From the NCBI GenBank assembly GCA_019614645.1, contig JABWDB010000014.1, positions 248,001 to 312,000 of the forward strand: a stretch of DNA of 64,000 nt. Direction: 5' to 3'. Below the pieces are notes generated by a model. The model was not told where the DNA came from and made no database searches. It worked only from the letters and a program-made list of their open reading frames with translations. The stretch's first letter is position 1. Every line of letters starts with the position of its first letter. A program made the translations under genes and the position numbers. Below, one piece after another: positions 36,201-47,870 of the stretch. This DNA comes from Stratiolaelaps scimitus (lineage: Eukaryota > Arthropoda > Arachnida > Mesostigmata > Laelapidae).

Positions 36201-36740
36201 TTACCCAAACATTTTTTGTTTTTGGAGGAGGATAATTTCCTGAGAACGCAATGCTATAGTGGGAAATACATATACTCAAGTCCAGAGTAGTGTGGAACTT
36301 GACCCAACGCTTGAATGTCGGTTCCGCCGAGATCCCCTATCATAATTTAGTCCTAGCTGTAAACCGTACCGAGGTTCAACCGAGAGCTAAATGCGTTATT
36401 GAGTTGTATCGAGTCACATAAGGTCAATCTGCCACTCCTTTTGTATTATAACAATGTGCTGCGGGACCACATTGTAATAGGCTCTGTGGTTTACTTGCGC
36501 CATGTGGACTTGTACACAAAACAGTCTGATAATCAAATCAGAGGCTCGAGAAGGACACCGTCATTGTGGCGGGCGAAGGTTACACTCCTAACTCTAGTGA
36601 TGATGCGTGTCTCCTCCTGTTATATGCGTTCGCTTAAGTTGTCAAATGATAGGATAGCCCTTACCGGGAGTCAACCTCAGATATTTCTGCCGGCTGTACT
36701 ATCAAAGACCTTAACAATGTGGACATGTGTCAAATCCGGT
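33300..36740. other. Non-coding stretch, no supported gene
   Basis: No exon or transposon protein can be supported. It contains a perfect 10-bp palindrome at 35060-35081 (CCACCCACAA and its complement) and a (GA)n run at 36098-36115. The 114-codon frame at 36399-36743 matches nothing I know; it directly precedes the mariner fossil. Confidence 0.4.
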
Positions 36741-36743
36741 TGA

Positions 36744-37055
36744 ATGAAAAAATCCCGGGCCACTCCAGCAACGGATTTTCAGCGTAAGATAGGTTGTGCC
36801 GAAAGCAGTTGTACGATAATCAACAATTCACACGATATTATGAAATTGGTTAAAAATTGGTATATCAAATTCTGTTCAAATGCTACAAGGCTTGAAGATA
36901 AACCTATGCATTTTCGTCATTTTAGAAGATGATCTGCGGCAAGCCATTCAAGAAGATTGCTACGAGGGTTCGAACCAGTATTAAATGTATCTCAAACAGC
37001 CATTGTTTTGGCTCTGAAACCACTGATTCTAACCATCAAATGCAATCATTAGGTA
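36744..37055 (+). pseudogene. Mariner transposase N-terminal fossil
   Basis: Only the DNA-binding part remains. CAESSCTIINNSHDIMKLVK and NWYIKFCSNATRLEDKP correspond to the first helix-turn-helix and the SLEDKPRSGRP linker of mariners. After a frameshift at about 36905, ILEDDLRQAIQEDCYEGSNQ matches the segment before the second helix-turn-helix, and VSQTAIVLALKPL (about 36985) the second helix-turn-helix itself. No catalytic residue is present. It is a different and older lineage than the short mariner derivatives. Terminal repeats were not found. Confidence 0.6.
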
Positions 37056-37619
37056 TACAAGACTAAAATGACGGGAGGGTATCTTCTCTCTCTTCTAGTT
37101 GATGGCAAATTAAAAGAAACTTTGTATAGCTCCGTTACTTCTCGCTGTTAGGGAAATACCGGTATGGGACTTAAGATGCCCTCTCAAAGACGCACATGAA
37201 AGGCGCACTCTGTAAACGAATCGGCCGTATAATATTTGAGCTCGACCAAACGCCAGGCCATCCGTCTTGAGCTTTCCGAACGAGGATACGCAGACTCAAA
37301 CAAGAAGAACAACAACGACGACGACGTCTTTCTATGCAATCAATACATTGGCTCATGCTTTATAGGTGGCAACACAGACGTCGACCCGGATCACTTGTTT
37401 GCGGAGTGGCAAATCCTTGTAATGGCGTAGGTGGAGCACAAAGAAAATTTAAGTCTGTCGATACCGAGGACGTCAGAGCATTGTCAATGAGCAATGTTGG
37501 TATTGGCTTTGTATAATTCCACCTTGACCTTTGGCCTGATTTGTGGACAACAATAACCGAAATTTTATTACCAAGGGCACTTTATGAACTCCCGCTGCTC
37601 GCAGACGATGAAGCAAAGT

Positions 37620-37639
37620 TTATATATATATATATATAT
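37620..37639. repeat. (TA)n microsatellite
   Basis: A short TA array about 200 bp before short mariner derivative copy 2. Confidence 0.85.
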
Positions 37640-37835
37640 GAGCAGGTTATTTTAAACCAGAAAGTATCCCTATTATTTGTTTCTATGCTATGCGCAGCGC
37701 TATTAAATGCATTTCTCTTGGAGAAGCGGATTATTTTCGGAACGTTTCACATCGTTACCAATTAACTACACATGTCATGTTTTACGGGTGGCACTCTCCG
37801 ACATGGCTATTCCAAGTGGATGTTCCCAAAAAATA

Positions 37836-38530
37836 TTAGGCTGTCTCCTTCAAACTTTCGCCTCTTTAAATGCCAATAACTTTTGAACTAAATGAGTTAG
37901 AATAAAGATATTTTGGTATGAGTTAGAGGCGTATAAGTCTTCAAATTAGATGTCGAACACTCCACACGCATTTTTATCTGCTCAGCACTCAGTATATGGG
38001 GAACCCATTTTGCATTGGTTTTCTTCATCTTCAGTACATTGGTGACAATTTTATGACATGTCACCCGAGGAATCCCAGTTTCAGCCTACAAAGACCTCAT
38101 GGACCAAGCTCTAGTTTGCTCAAAAGCTGCCTTGATTCTGTCAATCCGTTCGTCCCTCGTTGCACCTGATTTGTGGTCCCCGCCTCGGTGGTCATCGGTG
38201 TCCATATCTCCACTGTTAAATCGCTTGCACCAACTTTGCACCGTTCGCAGGCATAAGGCAGACCTGCCGTACGCGTTCACTAATTGTCGATGGATTTCAG
38301 CTGGAGGGTGTTTTTGGAGAAACAAAGACTTGATGTTTTCCCGTTGATTTTTGGGGGAATTTGAACTTTCTGCTGCAGTGTCCATCTTTCTGATCGTATA
38401 GAAACCACTTAGTGTTCGAAAGGAAGCCACGTTCCTGCCGCGTGCCCATTCCAAAAGTTAACGCATTGTATCGCGTAGTTCCGATTGTGCGCCATTCGAA
38501 AGGCGGGAAAGTTTGAAGGGGACAGCCTAA
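37836..38530 (-). mobile_element. Short mariner derivative, copy 2 (inverse orientation)
   Basis: A 695-bp copy of the element at 24421-25106, on the opposite strand. TA target duplications lie at 37834-37835 and 38531-38532. The terminal repeat TTAGGCTGTCTCCTTCAAAC at 37836 and its inverse near 38511-38530 match copy 1 with few changes. The internal deletion junction is the same as in copy 1. It carries 9 bp that copy 1 lacks, encoding Ile-Ser-Leu before the stop. Divergence by eye is only a few percent. Confidence 0.93.
37897..38385 (-). pseudogene. HTH-only mariner protein, one nonsense codon
   Basis: This is the counterpart of the 159-residue product of copy 1. It starts at ATG 38385 (MDTAAESSNSPKNQRENIKS) and keeps both helix-turn-helix segments and WVPHILSAEQ. 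A single TCG-to-TAG change in the second helix-turn-helix (stop at 38086-38088, after RAWSMRSL) truncates it to about 99 residues. The remaining 60-odd codons are still in frame down to the TAA at 37897-37899, so decay is recent. As written it would yield the first helix-turn-helix and linker only. Confidence 0.82.
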
Positions 38531-40493
38531 TAGGTTCGATCGTAAATTCCTTCGGGGTAGGGATATTTCTAACATCATCGTTATTGCTAGCCTTGCATCT
38601 ACATCCTCACTGTGAGTGATTTCTCACCCTCGCTCCTGACCTTCAAGAAAGAAAGAATTCGAGCGGTTGTTGTTTAACAACTGTATTGTAATAACGAAAT
38701 CAACGAGCTAAATCGGTTCAGTGGAAGGTACCTTTTTAACAGCTGGGAATTTTTAACACTGATTTTCTCGATTTTGATAAAGATTGCTAGCTATAAACCT
38801 CGAAAATATTCTGGGGGCTTGGAGTAAGTGAACCAAATTTTGTGCGACGAAGTGGATACACCAAAATGGCGCAAAATATTTAGTTAGTATTGTGTATATA
38901 TACATTATACGTATGATTTTGAAATACGATTTTTTAGTAACACATTTATTGATTGATTTAATTATTATTATGTGTTAATTTGATTCGAGCTCAAATGATG
39001 TCTGGCTGACAAGGGGGTTACAGTTTCTTGGGCGCGTTTTGACATTCTTGAATGAGCGCGTTTGGTTTTTTTCTACAGATGTATAATGGATAATTGTCCG
39101 GTATGACGTGGATCACCTTTAGGCGGTTTGAGCTTTTCTCATATCTTATCATGTTAAGAGTATTTGAAGAGAAAACATATTTGGGCTTATGTGAGGGATT
39201 GTTTTATTTATTAACTCAAGTTTTTTCTTCGTTTCTTTTTACTTTGTTCAATAAGTCGCGCCCACTGTTCACTTCGTTTGTGTACAGCTTGAAAGAATTG
39301 ATGTTTATAAATTGTATCGACTTTATCAACAGCATCCCTAAAGTACATTAACTAACTATCGTAAAATGTAAACAGGAGTCCAAGCTCCTTTTTATGATCG
39401 CTTCTTCACTCAAGACCACTTTTTCGGATCAATAAGAATAACGATGCTGAAGAAAATGAACCCACCTAAGCGAAATTCCTGCACTTCAGACCGAGACGGC
39501 GTGACCGCTACTTAACATCGTGTCATTGACTTTGGCAGTGTTCCATCTAGACACAACAATCAGCTGCAACTGGATGCAACAGATGAAATAAGGCTAACGC
39601 GAAATGAGTGGATTGACTTTAGTTGTCATTGACCCTGATGGCAAAGACTAGCCCCCCCCCCCAACGATGAGGAGGCGGAGGCAAGGCCATCCCCTCATAA
39701 GGGTTGCCTGCTCTACTCTGGTGTCTCCTTGGCTTCCTTGCAGGGCCATGGCTGTTCAGTGCCGAGACATAGCAACTGCTCCTGCTGGGAGAAATAACGA
39801 GAGCGGTGAGCGAGAGAGAAAGAGTTAGAGGATTTGAGAGGGTGCATTCTATGTTTAGCCTCACTCGCATTTTCTCGGCTGTTGCCGGCAGGAATCCAGT
39901 ATGCCGGCCAAACCCAAACAGCCGAGATCATACACTAGAGCACGCATGAACAAGAGACGTCGTACCTAAAGACCGCCACCACTATCAGCAAGAGAGGCGG
40001 CCAAGCTCCGCCGCCGTGTGCTATTCGACGGCACGGGGGGTCGTGGATGCCGCCAGCGGATAAGCGGCAAGAACATGGACGGAGAACGGAAGGAATAGCC
40101 GGCCGGCATGGCTCGATGTAATTAAGCCATTTTTGTCACACACTGCCTGGCTACAGACTGCGACGTTCGGCGGATGAGATTGTGCCTGTGTAGCTAGCTG
40201 GGTGTATGAGTGCGTCTCTATGGCTAAGCAAGGTGCCGGCTTGCCAGCCAGCCAGCCCGCCAGCCATCGCCCATGTCAATATATGTACACGGAAAACGAA
40301 TATGGATGTGTGAGTTATAGGAGCTAGGAGAGCTGTTCAACGAAAGCAGTACATAGTCCTCGACATGCCCACCAGCGTCTACTGGTGACTCCCTTCGTGA
40401 GGCGTACTTCGTCAGAGACCGCTCCCCCATCAAGTACCGAAACAAGCGCAAAATGAAGGCAGACCGAGCAATTCTGGCGGAGGTATGCAAGCG

Positions 40494-40524
<31 letters not shown>

Positions 40525-41924
40525 TCATAATAATACATATTAGTAAAACCTTATTTAACATTCGTTGACTTATTTGAAACCGCTGTACACATCCTATCAT
40601 ATGAGTATGAGAGCAGGTGGCATTCGCCATTTTTTGGTATTGTATTTGATACTACACTAAAGCGCATGGATTCACCGTTGCTATACACCTCACAGAAACC
40701 AGCCGTCAACTCTGTCGAGCGTTCCTTGGCGTCAGCTCAGCGTTCAGTTTGAATGAACACTCTGAACCGAACGCTCTGTTCACAGCATAAAACAAACTCT
40801 ACCTTGTTGTCACCATTGCAGCGCTGGTATTACACTAGCCAATTCCGATTTGTTCGTCCATTACTTTCTCTTCAGGCTCGCTTAGAGCTCGAAAATGATT
40901 TAGCTATGGCCTGTTGACGCCTGCGTGCGCACACGGACACAAACAACTCCCTGTCTCTCCGTCTGTCTGGCAATCTCTCTCTCTCTCCCTCTCCTTAGTG
41001 AGTTGGGAAGTACGACGTTGTATCGCGTTGTTCGCGAACGCGTGCGTATACTCGATACGTCGGAGCCTACGTAAGTAAGGCAATGAGTTGGCCTCGGCCG
41101 GGCCTCGTTGGTTCCGTATCAATCAGCGAACATTGGTTTGCTGGCCTCCATTCCCTCGTCGGTCATTAGGGAATTTCGGCGCATTGGTGCATGCAAACAT
41201 AGTTTCCAGCAGGCATCATCACCATCGTCGATGTCGATATCGCCGGCGGCGGCGGGCGGCGCCGCGTTCGGTTGCTCGGAGACGTTTTGCTAATTTCGAT
41301 CGACGAAACGGCTAACAGCGCATCAACAGATACCGGAGCACCCGAATCGTTCAGTGCATACAGAATGAGTGAACACTCGTTGTAATTCGTTGCTTTCCCG
41401 TCGGGAGATATGGCACAATGCTAATAATAAGAATCCATATAATGTACCGATGTGGAGTGGCTCGTGCAGCAACCAGCGTTTACAAGCGACACACACGGTA
41501 TTCTGCGATTATGCTGCGCCGACAAATGTGCACTGTTGACGTGTATAGACATATGCTTGTATGCACGTTCGGGCCAGATAGGCTGTCTGCATGCAAGCAC
41601 ACGTGCTCCGAGCGTGAAAAAGAGGATATAGAGGAAGAGAGAGAAGGATACAGAGAACAAGAGCAGAAAGCCGCTGACTCGTAGAGAGAACAGGAATCCA
41701 CAAACGGTCGACCAGTTTTGGTCTCAATCACGCGGCAACGAGCTGGTAAACACTGCCGGTGCATCTATAGTAATGGAATAGCTGCAAGAAGAGCGTCGAA
41801 GGGGTCCCGTGGGCGACCGGCCAGGCTGCGGTAGGGAGAATGTAATGGGTGGCTAAAGAATGGGAGAGTTAGCGGAGCGACTCCTGATACATAGGGACTA
41901 CTACGAATAATGTCACGCTAGGGA

Positions 41925-41990
41925 TCGAACTGCTGCTCGAAGCGTGCTCCTAATGACTGAACCCCGGGGGCATTAATGGCCATTTTGTAT
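41925..41990 (-). repeat. Possible decayed tRNA/SINE head
   Basis: On the minus strand, CCGGGGTTCAGTCATTAGGA resembles a D-arm with A box and GCAGTTCGATCCCTAGC a B box. The anticodon arm is largely missing between them, so this is at best a tRNA pseudogene or SINE remnant. Confidence 0.4.
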
Positions 41991-42150
41991 AGCTGCCGGG
42001 CAGGATTTTTCTGTGCGTTAAAGAGATTGGAGAGGAGACGGTGTGTGAAATATCCTCTACTATTATCGTACACTATGTCACGTATATAGTGATGCCCTTA
42101 TATTCTGAATTTGTATTAAACCACTGAAGTATGACATATTTCCACGGTTA

Positions 42151-42151
<1 letters not shown>

Positions 42152-42184
<33 letters not shown>
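42152..42184. repeat. (TA)n microsatellite
   Basis: A TA array of about 33 bases. Confidence 0.9.
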
Positions 42185-42188
<4 letters not shown>

Positions 42189-43381
42189 AATTTACCTCTC
42201 GTAGCCATAGGCGCAGGCAATGGCTCATCCATTCAACAGTATATGATTATTCATGGAACATTTCGCAGGTTTGCATAGTGACTGGAAACAGCTCAAGTGT
42301 GGAATAATGTCACAGCAGGAGGCTTTGTTTCGCTCTGAAACGTACTCTATCCCGTTTGCGATGCACCTCAATTATAGATACGCTATGCACAACGGTAGTA
42401 TACAATAGGCAGCAAGGTACAATAGGACACTTCGCCTTTAGGGTTTTTTTCATCAAAGCTTACCAACATATTGTAGAACGACCTCAAATGTGAAAAAGGC
42501 GTTCAGTTGGTCAAAAGAAACAGGTTTCGGTTTGGACGAAAAATGTTATTTTCAATTAGGTTTCTGCTATCTCACTTTGTCATACCTCATCATTAGCTAG
42601 CGTGCACCGCAAATTCGTCCACTTGGCTCTGCATCAATATGAGTAGTCGCTCACGCACCCACAGTCAGATACGTACATGAATACAGTTTTGTCACATGTA
42701 AAAACCAGTATCTTAATTCGTAGGTCTACATTTATGAATAACATTTGAATATTTTTCAAACAAAGCATATCCACATAACCTAGAAAATGATTTCAAACGA
42801 AACGCCATATGGTGCAAGCGTCCATAACTTTCAGTACATCACACTGTGCATGTATAAAATATGTATTCTACATGTCTGCCCTTGGCATCAAAACAATGAC
42901 TGAATTTAAGGAGCTCACGAGTCTCTTTAGAATCTGACTTAATCGTTATATGCTTCGTGGCTGAAGACCATGTTTAGCATATTTGTGTGTATTCTGTACT
43001 ATTACTGAGTAATAATGTATATTGCGCCTCGACTAGTTCCATTTGACTATTAAGCGTATGCTTACATATGATAAGTAGATATACATCATAATATATCGAC
43101 ACAACAAATACTCCTGTGATTGTTCGGTATCCGCAGACTAGCTGTCCTCTCTGGCGTTATTCCACAACAAGGATACGTATGCTTATCCATTACGTTGACC
43201 ATTCCGCGATACATTTCTGTTGCTGTTTTGTCCATGAAGAGCAGTAACGGCAAAACACACTCCTCTTCTCGCTGGGGAGCATTTCCGGTCTAATCTCTTA
43301 TATGGATCTGGCTCTCTTATAACAGTTAGATTTCACGATGCCAATACACAGGTGTGTTGATACATGATACATATGAATTAT

Positions 43382-43512
43382 AGGTGGTGGTGGTGGCGGT
43401 GGTGCTGGTGGGGAGGAGGGGGGGACTTTTCTTTTCCGGAACCTTCAATCGTCCGGTCGTGGGGTACAGCAGTCGTTCGCTTTCTCCAGCGGCGGCGGCG
43501 GCGGCGGCGGCT
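43382..43512. repeat. (GGT)n and (GGC)n triplet runs
   Basis: GGT units at about 43384-43411 and GGC units at 43489-43512 lie just downstream (minus strand) of the candidate exon at 43553-43918. A (CAG)n run at 43672-43689 lies inside that exon. Confidence 0.8.
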
Positions 43513-43552
43513 GCAGCAACTGTAAGCGGCGCAGGCCGCCCACGGTAAGCGC

Positions 43553-43918
43553 TTATGCATCAGTGCATATAGATCGAATGGGAGTATAACATCCACAGTA
43601 CGGGGCGATATGCTTCATCCGTCTTCTAGGCCGCCTAGGGAGTTTCCATCGATGTATGGGCTTAGTCTGTAACAGCAGCAGCAGCAGCGGTAGCAATATA
43701 ATAGTAGCCGCCGCTTGCAATCCATAGGGAACTCGAACATCGGGAATGACGTTTCGAATATCGATCGAGTGCTTCATATTGACATCGTGATAAACTTTCT
43801 TCATGGTAAATACAAATAGATCATACACTTTCCTAAAACGTATGACGTCAAAAACGCTCTGCCTGTGAGGGGGAGTATCGACATAATTCGTGAAAGGATT
43901 AGGCAAAGCAATCTTGCA
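43553..43918 (-). CDS. Candidate terminal coding exon, unknown protein
   Basis: On the minus strand a plausible splice acceptor (TTTGTTAATTACAG) precedes 43918. From there one frame stays open to the TAA at 43553: CKIALPNPFTNYVDTPPHRQ, then SVFDVIRFRKVYDLFVFTMK, KVYHDVNMKHSIDIRNVIPD and VRVPYGLQAA. This 80-residue stretch has balanced composition, as real protein would. After it, a (CTG)n run encodes a Leu-rich hydrophobic segment (ATIILLPLLLLLLQ), followed by basic residues and a Cys-containing tail. A C-terminal membrane anchor is possible but may only reflect the triplet repeat. I recognise no family. No Met-initiated start is required if this is an internal or last exon. The splice phase does not fit the candidate exon at 45021-45220, so another exon or another gene must be involved. 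Confidence 0.38.
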   Translation of the reverse strand, partial: CKIALPNPFTNYVDTPPHRQSVFDVIRFRKVYDLFVFTMKKVYHDVNMKHSIDIRNVIPDVRVPYGLQAAATIILLPLLLLLLQTKPIHRWKLPRRPRRRMKHIAPYCGCYTPIRSICTDA

Positions 43919-45020
43919 CTGTAATTAACAAAGCAGCCAAGCTTTCTCAACACACGAGACTATGCGTCTGCGCTACTTGTTGTAATCTCGTGATGTGAGT
44001 CAGGCTTATTTATCAGATTTCAAGCTCAGAATTAAAATTTGCTCCGCTCTCGAAGTCACTTTGTTGTAGTTTTAATTCGTTTTTTTTAACGCTGCTATGG
44101 TCAGCCGTCGAAGTTTATGTCCATTTTGCTATAGCGATCGTACTTAGAATATTGCGAATGGTTGCGAAATACTTAGCGAGGAGAGATATACGAGAGATTA
44201 TATGCCAGGTGTCAATTGCTCCGCTTGTAAAATATAATTTCATTGCAGTTATTAGAAGCTTAGAATGCGAAATAAAGTCAACTATGATAATATCTATTCA
44301 ATGTTGACCCAGGCCGGGGGCGAAAATATTTCTGTACCAGCTAATGTTTGTGAGGAGCTAAGTTCATCAAGTCTCATCGAACGATCCTGCCACAGGAGAG
44401 CTGGGGTAATCGAGCGAAATGAATAACGGACACAATGCATATCCCAGGGGTACCATCAGGAAATATCCAGGCACAAGATTGGCAGCTGAGAGGCATTAAC
44501 GCGGAGAGACACATGAAGCGGCCGCCGAGAAAAACACGACTAAAAAATTCACAGTGGAGAAGTATCACATACTAAATATATCCATATGAATAACAACGTC
44601 ACACTGTAACAGTGATAATAGTCGTTATTATCTAATACGTCTTCCAAATATGTGGACATTTCACATATCGAATCCAAACACAAGCGAGCATGTTACTTAT
44701 GTAAAATGTGAAGCGTGAGTAGAATGGAGTTTGCAGATGTTTTTTGCGGATATTTCATCTCACAGTCCAGATACAAACTAATCTTTAGAAAAATAAACAT
44801 AGTTAAAATAGAGAATATATATCGTTGCATTTTTCAGGCACGATTCAAAAATACCGTCAACTAAAAAAATGCAACAAAAAACCAAAATAGAAGACTGTCT
44901 GAACATAGACGAACGGTCGATTTCCCATTCTAAGGGTCAGAGTTTCCTACGTTGGCTGCTGGAGATATGATAGTGCCAGCTGCTGTCAGAGGACTCTCGG
45001 ACAGCAGTCAATCAGCTCAC

Positions 45021-45220
45021 TATATGGAGCTGAGTTAAAGAGAGCGTCGACGTAGACGATCGCGGCGTTGAGGGCGTCGCGTTGCGAAAAATCAATATTC
45101 TGAAGAGGGATGCCTTTGGCTGGGTCAGCCGGCCCTACACCAAATGCGTCCGGGGCCTTTGCTGACGTTCCAGTTATACAGTAGCTCTTGCTAGTTTGAA
45201 AGGTGGCGGTCGCGCGGTGT
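45021..45220 (-). CDS. Candidate internal coding exon, unknown protein
   Basis: On the minus strand the acceptor TTCTCCTAACTTCCTACCACAG, with a branch-point-like CTAAC, precedes 45220, and a donor GTGAGC follows 45021. The 200-bp interval is open and reads ATFQTSKSYCITGTSAKAPD, then AFGVGPADPAKGIPLQNIDF and SQRDALNAAIVYVDALFNSA. It lies inside a longer open frame (44986-45585) whose upstream part begins with a signal-peptide-like MSCCRRLILLSVLPLPLLLL but becomes Arg/His/Ser-rich and is probably chance. The exon would begin in phase 2 and end in phase 1. I recognise no domain. Confidence 0.35.
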
Positions 45221-46792
45221 CTGTGGTAGGAAGTTAGGAGAAACAGGTGGAGGAGCAGTTGCTCGGTGGCATCGCTCCCAGACGCTACCAAACGGGTTCC
45301 AGGGCGGCAAAGGTGGATATGCATCCATGGAGAAGGGATCCAGCTATGCGGAACCTTCCAGGCAACTGCTCGCCTCCCACGGGACCCACTGCTATGCAAC
45401 AGGAGAGTCGCGAACCGATCGCAGAGGTAGCTCTCGCTCGCGGCAAAGAACCCACAGTCACGCATGGATGTAAGACGACCACTGTGAGCGACTGTGGGCC
45501 GCCAGGAATGGGTAGTTCGTAGCTCGAGCAGCAATAACGGTAGGGGCAAAACAGACAGCAAAATGAGACGCCGGCAACAAGACATGGCGAAAATTAAATT
45601 AGCTAAGCGTTCGATCTCAGAGTTGGCAACAGAACGTCGAATGCATCAGCACCGACTCCAGAGTGCCTCAGGTTTTCCTGTGTCTCTACTGGTGATCCGA
45701 TCAAAATGATCACAAAAGCTAGATGAAGATGGGGGCTATATAACAACTATACCAGGTAAACTATATAACAAATTCATTGTAACGCTAGCAGAGATTATTT
45801 CCGTGCCTTTTTAATACATGAATTCAAGGCGTACTCCGTCTGAAAATATCACAAGCAGTGGTTACACCATTATTAAACATCGGGGCACTTCTTTACTTGG
45901 TGGCAACAACAGGAGCAGCGATATAACGCTGTCAATATCAGATTCTGTAGCGCACAAAATCCAATTACGAAGTTTAACCATTCGATGTCACCTGACATCA
46001 ATTTTTCACTTCGAAACAAATCACATCCGTCCTCGACACACAGTATACCCTTAACTAGACGGAATTATGGGTCGAAACCAGAAGACTTAGCAATGTGGCA
46101 TCAATGGAACCAGAATATCGAAGAGAATCACCACCATTCTTAGAGCTTAAAACTAAAAAAATGATCTATCTCAGTACTAAATATATTAAACTACAAAACA
46201 AATACTCAAACGTTCTATCCTAGGCACACGTTGAGATGCATGTTAACATAGATTTAATAATATCAATACATAAATAAATACAAACAACCCCTATCCACCA
46301 TCCGTCCGAAGTGGTCGTCCGGCGTCAGGAACACGGAGCGAGTGAGAATGCTCTGTAAAGTCCTCGGAACTTAGCAAGGAGAGTTACATAGTTGAACGGC
46401 ACAAGAGTACGAGGCGAGCGGCTTGTTTCAATGCTCGCGCGGAACATTATTTTTAGCTGGGCTAATATTGACCCCAGTGGATCAAGCCAATCAATTGCAG
46501 ATCCGTATTGCCGTAATGGCTCTCCTATTATTCCGCCGTTCAGTGACACAAAGCTGTTCGTTGCGAACCGACGCTGGCGCTACCTCGTGCTGTTTATATA
46601 TGCTGTCTGCAAAGAAGAGTGTGGCCAGTCGGTCTGTCGGAGCTGTGGGATACGTTGGTTCAGAGCTCCGCTCGTTCAGCGGCCGCAAGTCAACGTTTTT
46701 CTACAGGTTACTCTCAGCTGCTCCCTCTGGAGCAGATCCCGGTGGCGCCATTTCTGGCATTGTTTTAAATCCTCTCGAAGCCAGGACCTCAC

Positions 46793-46860
46793 CTCCTCTG
46801 GTCTGCTTTGCTTAGTGTGGGTACGTTCGAGATGCACCTCCCTATGAAACAATGCTCTCC
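46793..46860 (-). CDS. Candidate short internal exon
   Basis: On the minus strand a pyrimidine-rich acceptor ending CTCTCCGCGTCAG precedes 46860 and a GTGAGG donor follows 46793. The 68-bp interval encodes RALFHREVHLERTHTKQSRP plus EE. Its end phase is 0, which does not match the next minus-strand candidate at 45220. It is short enough to be chance. Confidence 0.2.
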
Positions 46861-46991
46861 CTGACGCGGAGAGCAGCAATCTCCCAAATTGCTGCCTCTA
46901 TCTGGCACCTAAAAAAGCCACCCAGAACTATTGTACGAAGATAGCATATATGCGATAAACGACACAATTCGCAATACATTTTCATACGGTA

Positions 46992-47040
46992 ACCAAAAAC
47001 CCACATTTGTATGCAACATATACGAATGTGGGTTTTGGGT
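46992..47040. repeat. Hairpin with about 16-bp stem
   Basis: ACCAAAAACCCACATT at 46992-47007 pairs, with one bulge, with AATGTGGGTTTTGGGT at 47025-47040; the loop-side bases TGTAT and ATATACG extend it partly. The size would suit a small-RNA precursor, but this is only a fold. Confidence 0.6.
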
Positions 47041-47102
47041 TTTGTCTTCAAAAATCAGACATGATAAAGGAGAAAATACTGCTGGAATGTTTGCGATTAA
47101 TG

Positions 47103-47250
47103 TTTGTGACGGCTAAGTGTCTGGCGGTAAAAAGCCAGAGGCTGCAGGTTCGAGTCCTGCTGCGTGATGGTGACATATAAGAAAAGAACTTAAGCATTGT
47201 AAAATTGCAGTTCCCTTAATAGACCAATAAAGCTTTACCTTTACTGGAGT
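47103..47250 (+). repeat. tRNA-derived SINE with LINE-like tail
   Basis: The tRNA-like head GACGGCTAAGTGTCTGGCGG and B box GCAGGTTCGAGTCCTGC (47146-47160, a perfect five-pair T-arm) are followed about 50 bases later by the tail ATTGCAGTTCCCTTAATAGACC, then AATAAAGCTTTACCTTTACTGG. The acceptor stem does not pair, so this is not a tRNA gene. The same tail occurs inverted at 60923-60975, defining a family. Confidence 0.65.
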
Positions 47251-47610
47251 GGGATGCTGAAAATGCTAAGAGTTGAAAGGTATACTATACAAAAACTTCG
47301 GGTGACCGCTGGTTCGAGCGCCTCTGTTGGACGCAGGAGTAATTGATGTATCGAAAATACGGAATATTAATTTACATCTGGTTAACTAGCCATCACCCAA
47401 TTAAAACGGAGTTTTATGTTTCGGTAAGGCCTTCCGGTGGGGGGTAGATAGATGGTTTCAAGCCATTTGCGATTTAAGATATAAACAAGGGGATAGACAA
47501 TTCGATACAAAATTCTTCGAACCACTCTATAGTGTCAAGGTTGCCATCCATTGCATTGTCTGCAAGGTGATTCAGTGTCTTCAAACGAGTGTGCGCATTT
47601 TACACATAAC

Positions 47611-47632
47611 AGTAATAATAATAATAATAATG
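47611..47632. repeat. (AAT)n triplet run
   Basis: About seven ATA/AAT units. Confidence 0.85.
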
Positions 47633-47870
47633 AGCCTTACATCACGAGCCTACACTCGTCGATTGTCCATTATCTATGTTTATCTGAAGAGGAATCGGTA
47701 TTTGGCAAAAGTTTCACTCTAATGCATCTAATGGGAATCCACTAGGCTCAAAATGGCTCTCGAGTTTCCCTATTTATAAATTTCATCTATCAGGCATGAT
47801 TTATCGGTAGCATCCCCGCGGTGGAATATTGCTCAAACATCACTCTGACCGCATCGACCCTTGTGCATGT

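Larger units (their letters stand above)
38540..43370. other. Non-coding stretch, no supported gene
   Basis: It contains (TA)n arrays at 40495-40515 and 42152-42184, a poly-C run at about 39652-39662, CT and TC-rich runs near 40970-40995 and a GC-rich patch at 41080-41300. That patch has two overlapping frames rich in Arg, His and Ala, more like promoter DNA than protein. No transposase or reverse transcriptase was found. One possible decayed tRNA-like SINE head is listed at 41925-41990. Confidence 0.4.

Noticed and set aside
46392..46847. 151-codon plus-strand open frame
   Set aside because: Trp/Cys/Ser/Arg-rich translation typical of the complement of another open frame; overlaps minus-strand frames with better exon signals.
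47103..47170. Functional tRNA gene
   Set aside because: The T-arm is perfect, but acceptor stem and anticodon arm do not pair, and a SINE tail follows.
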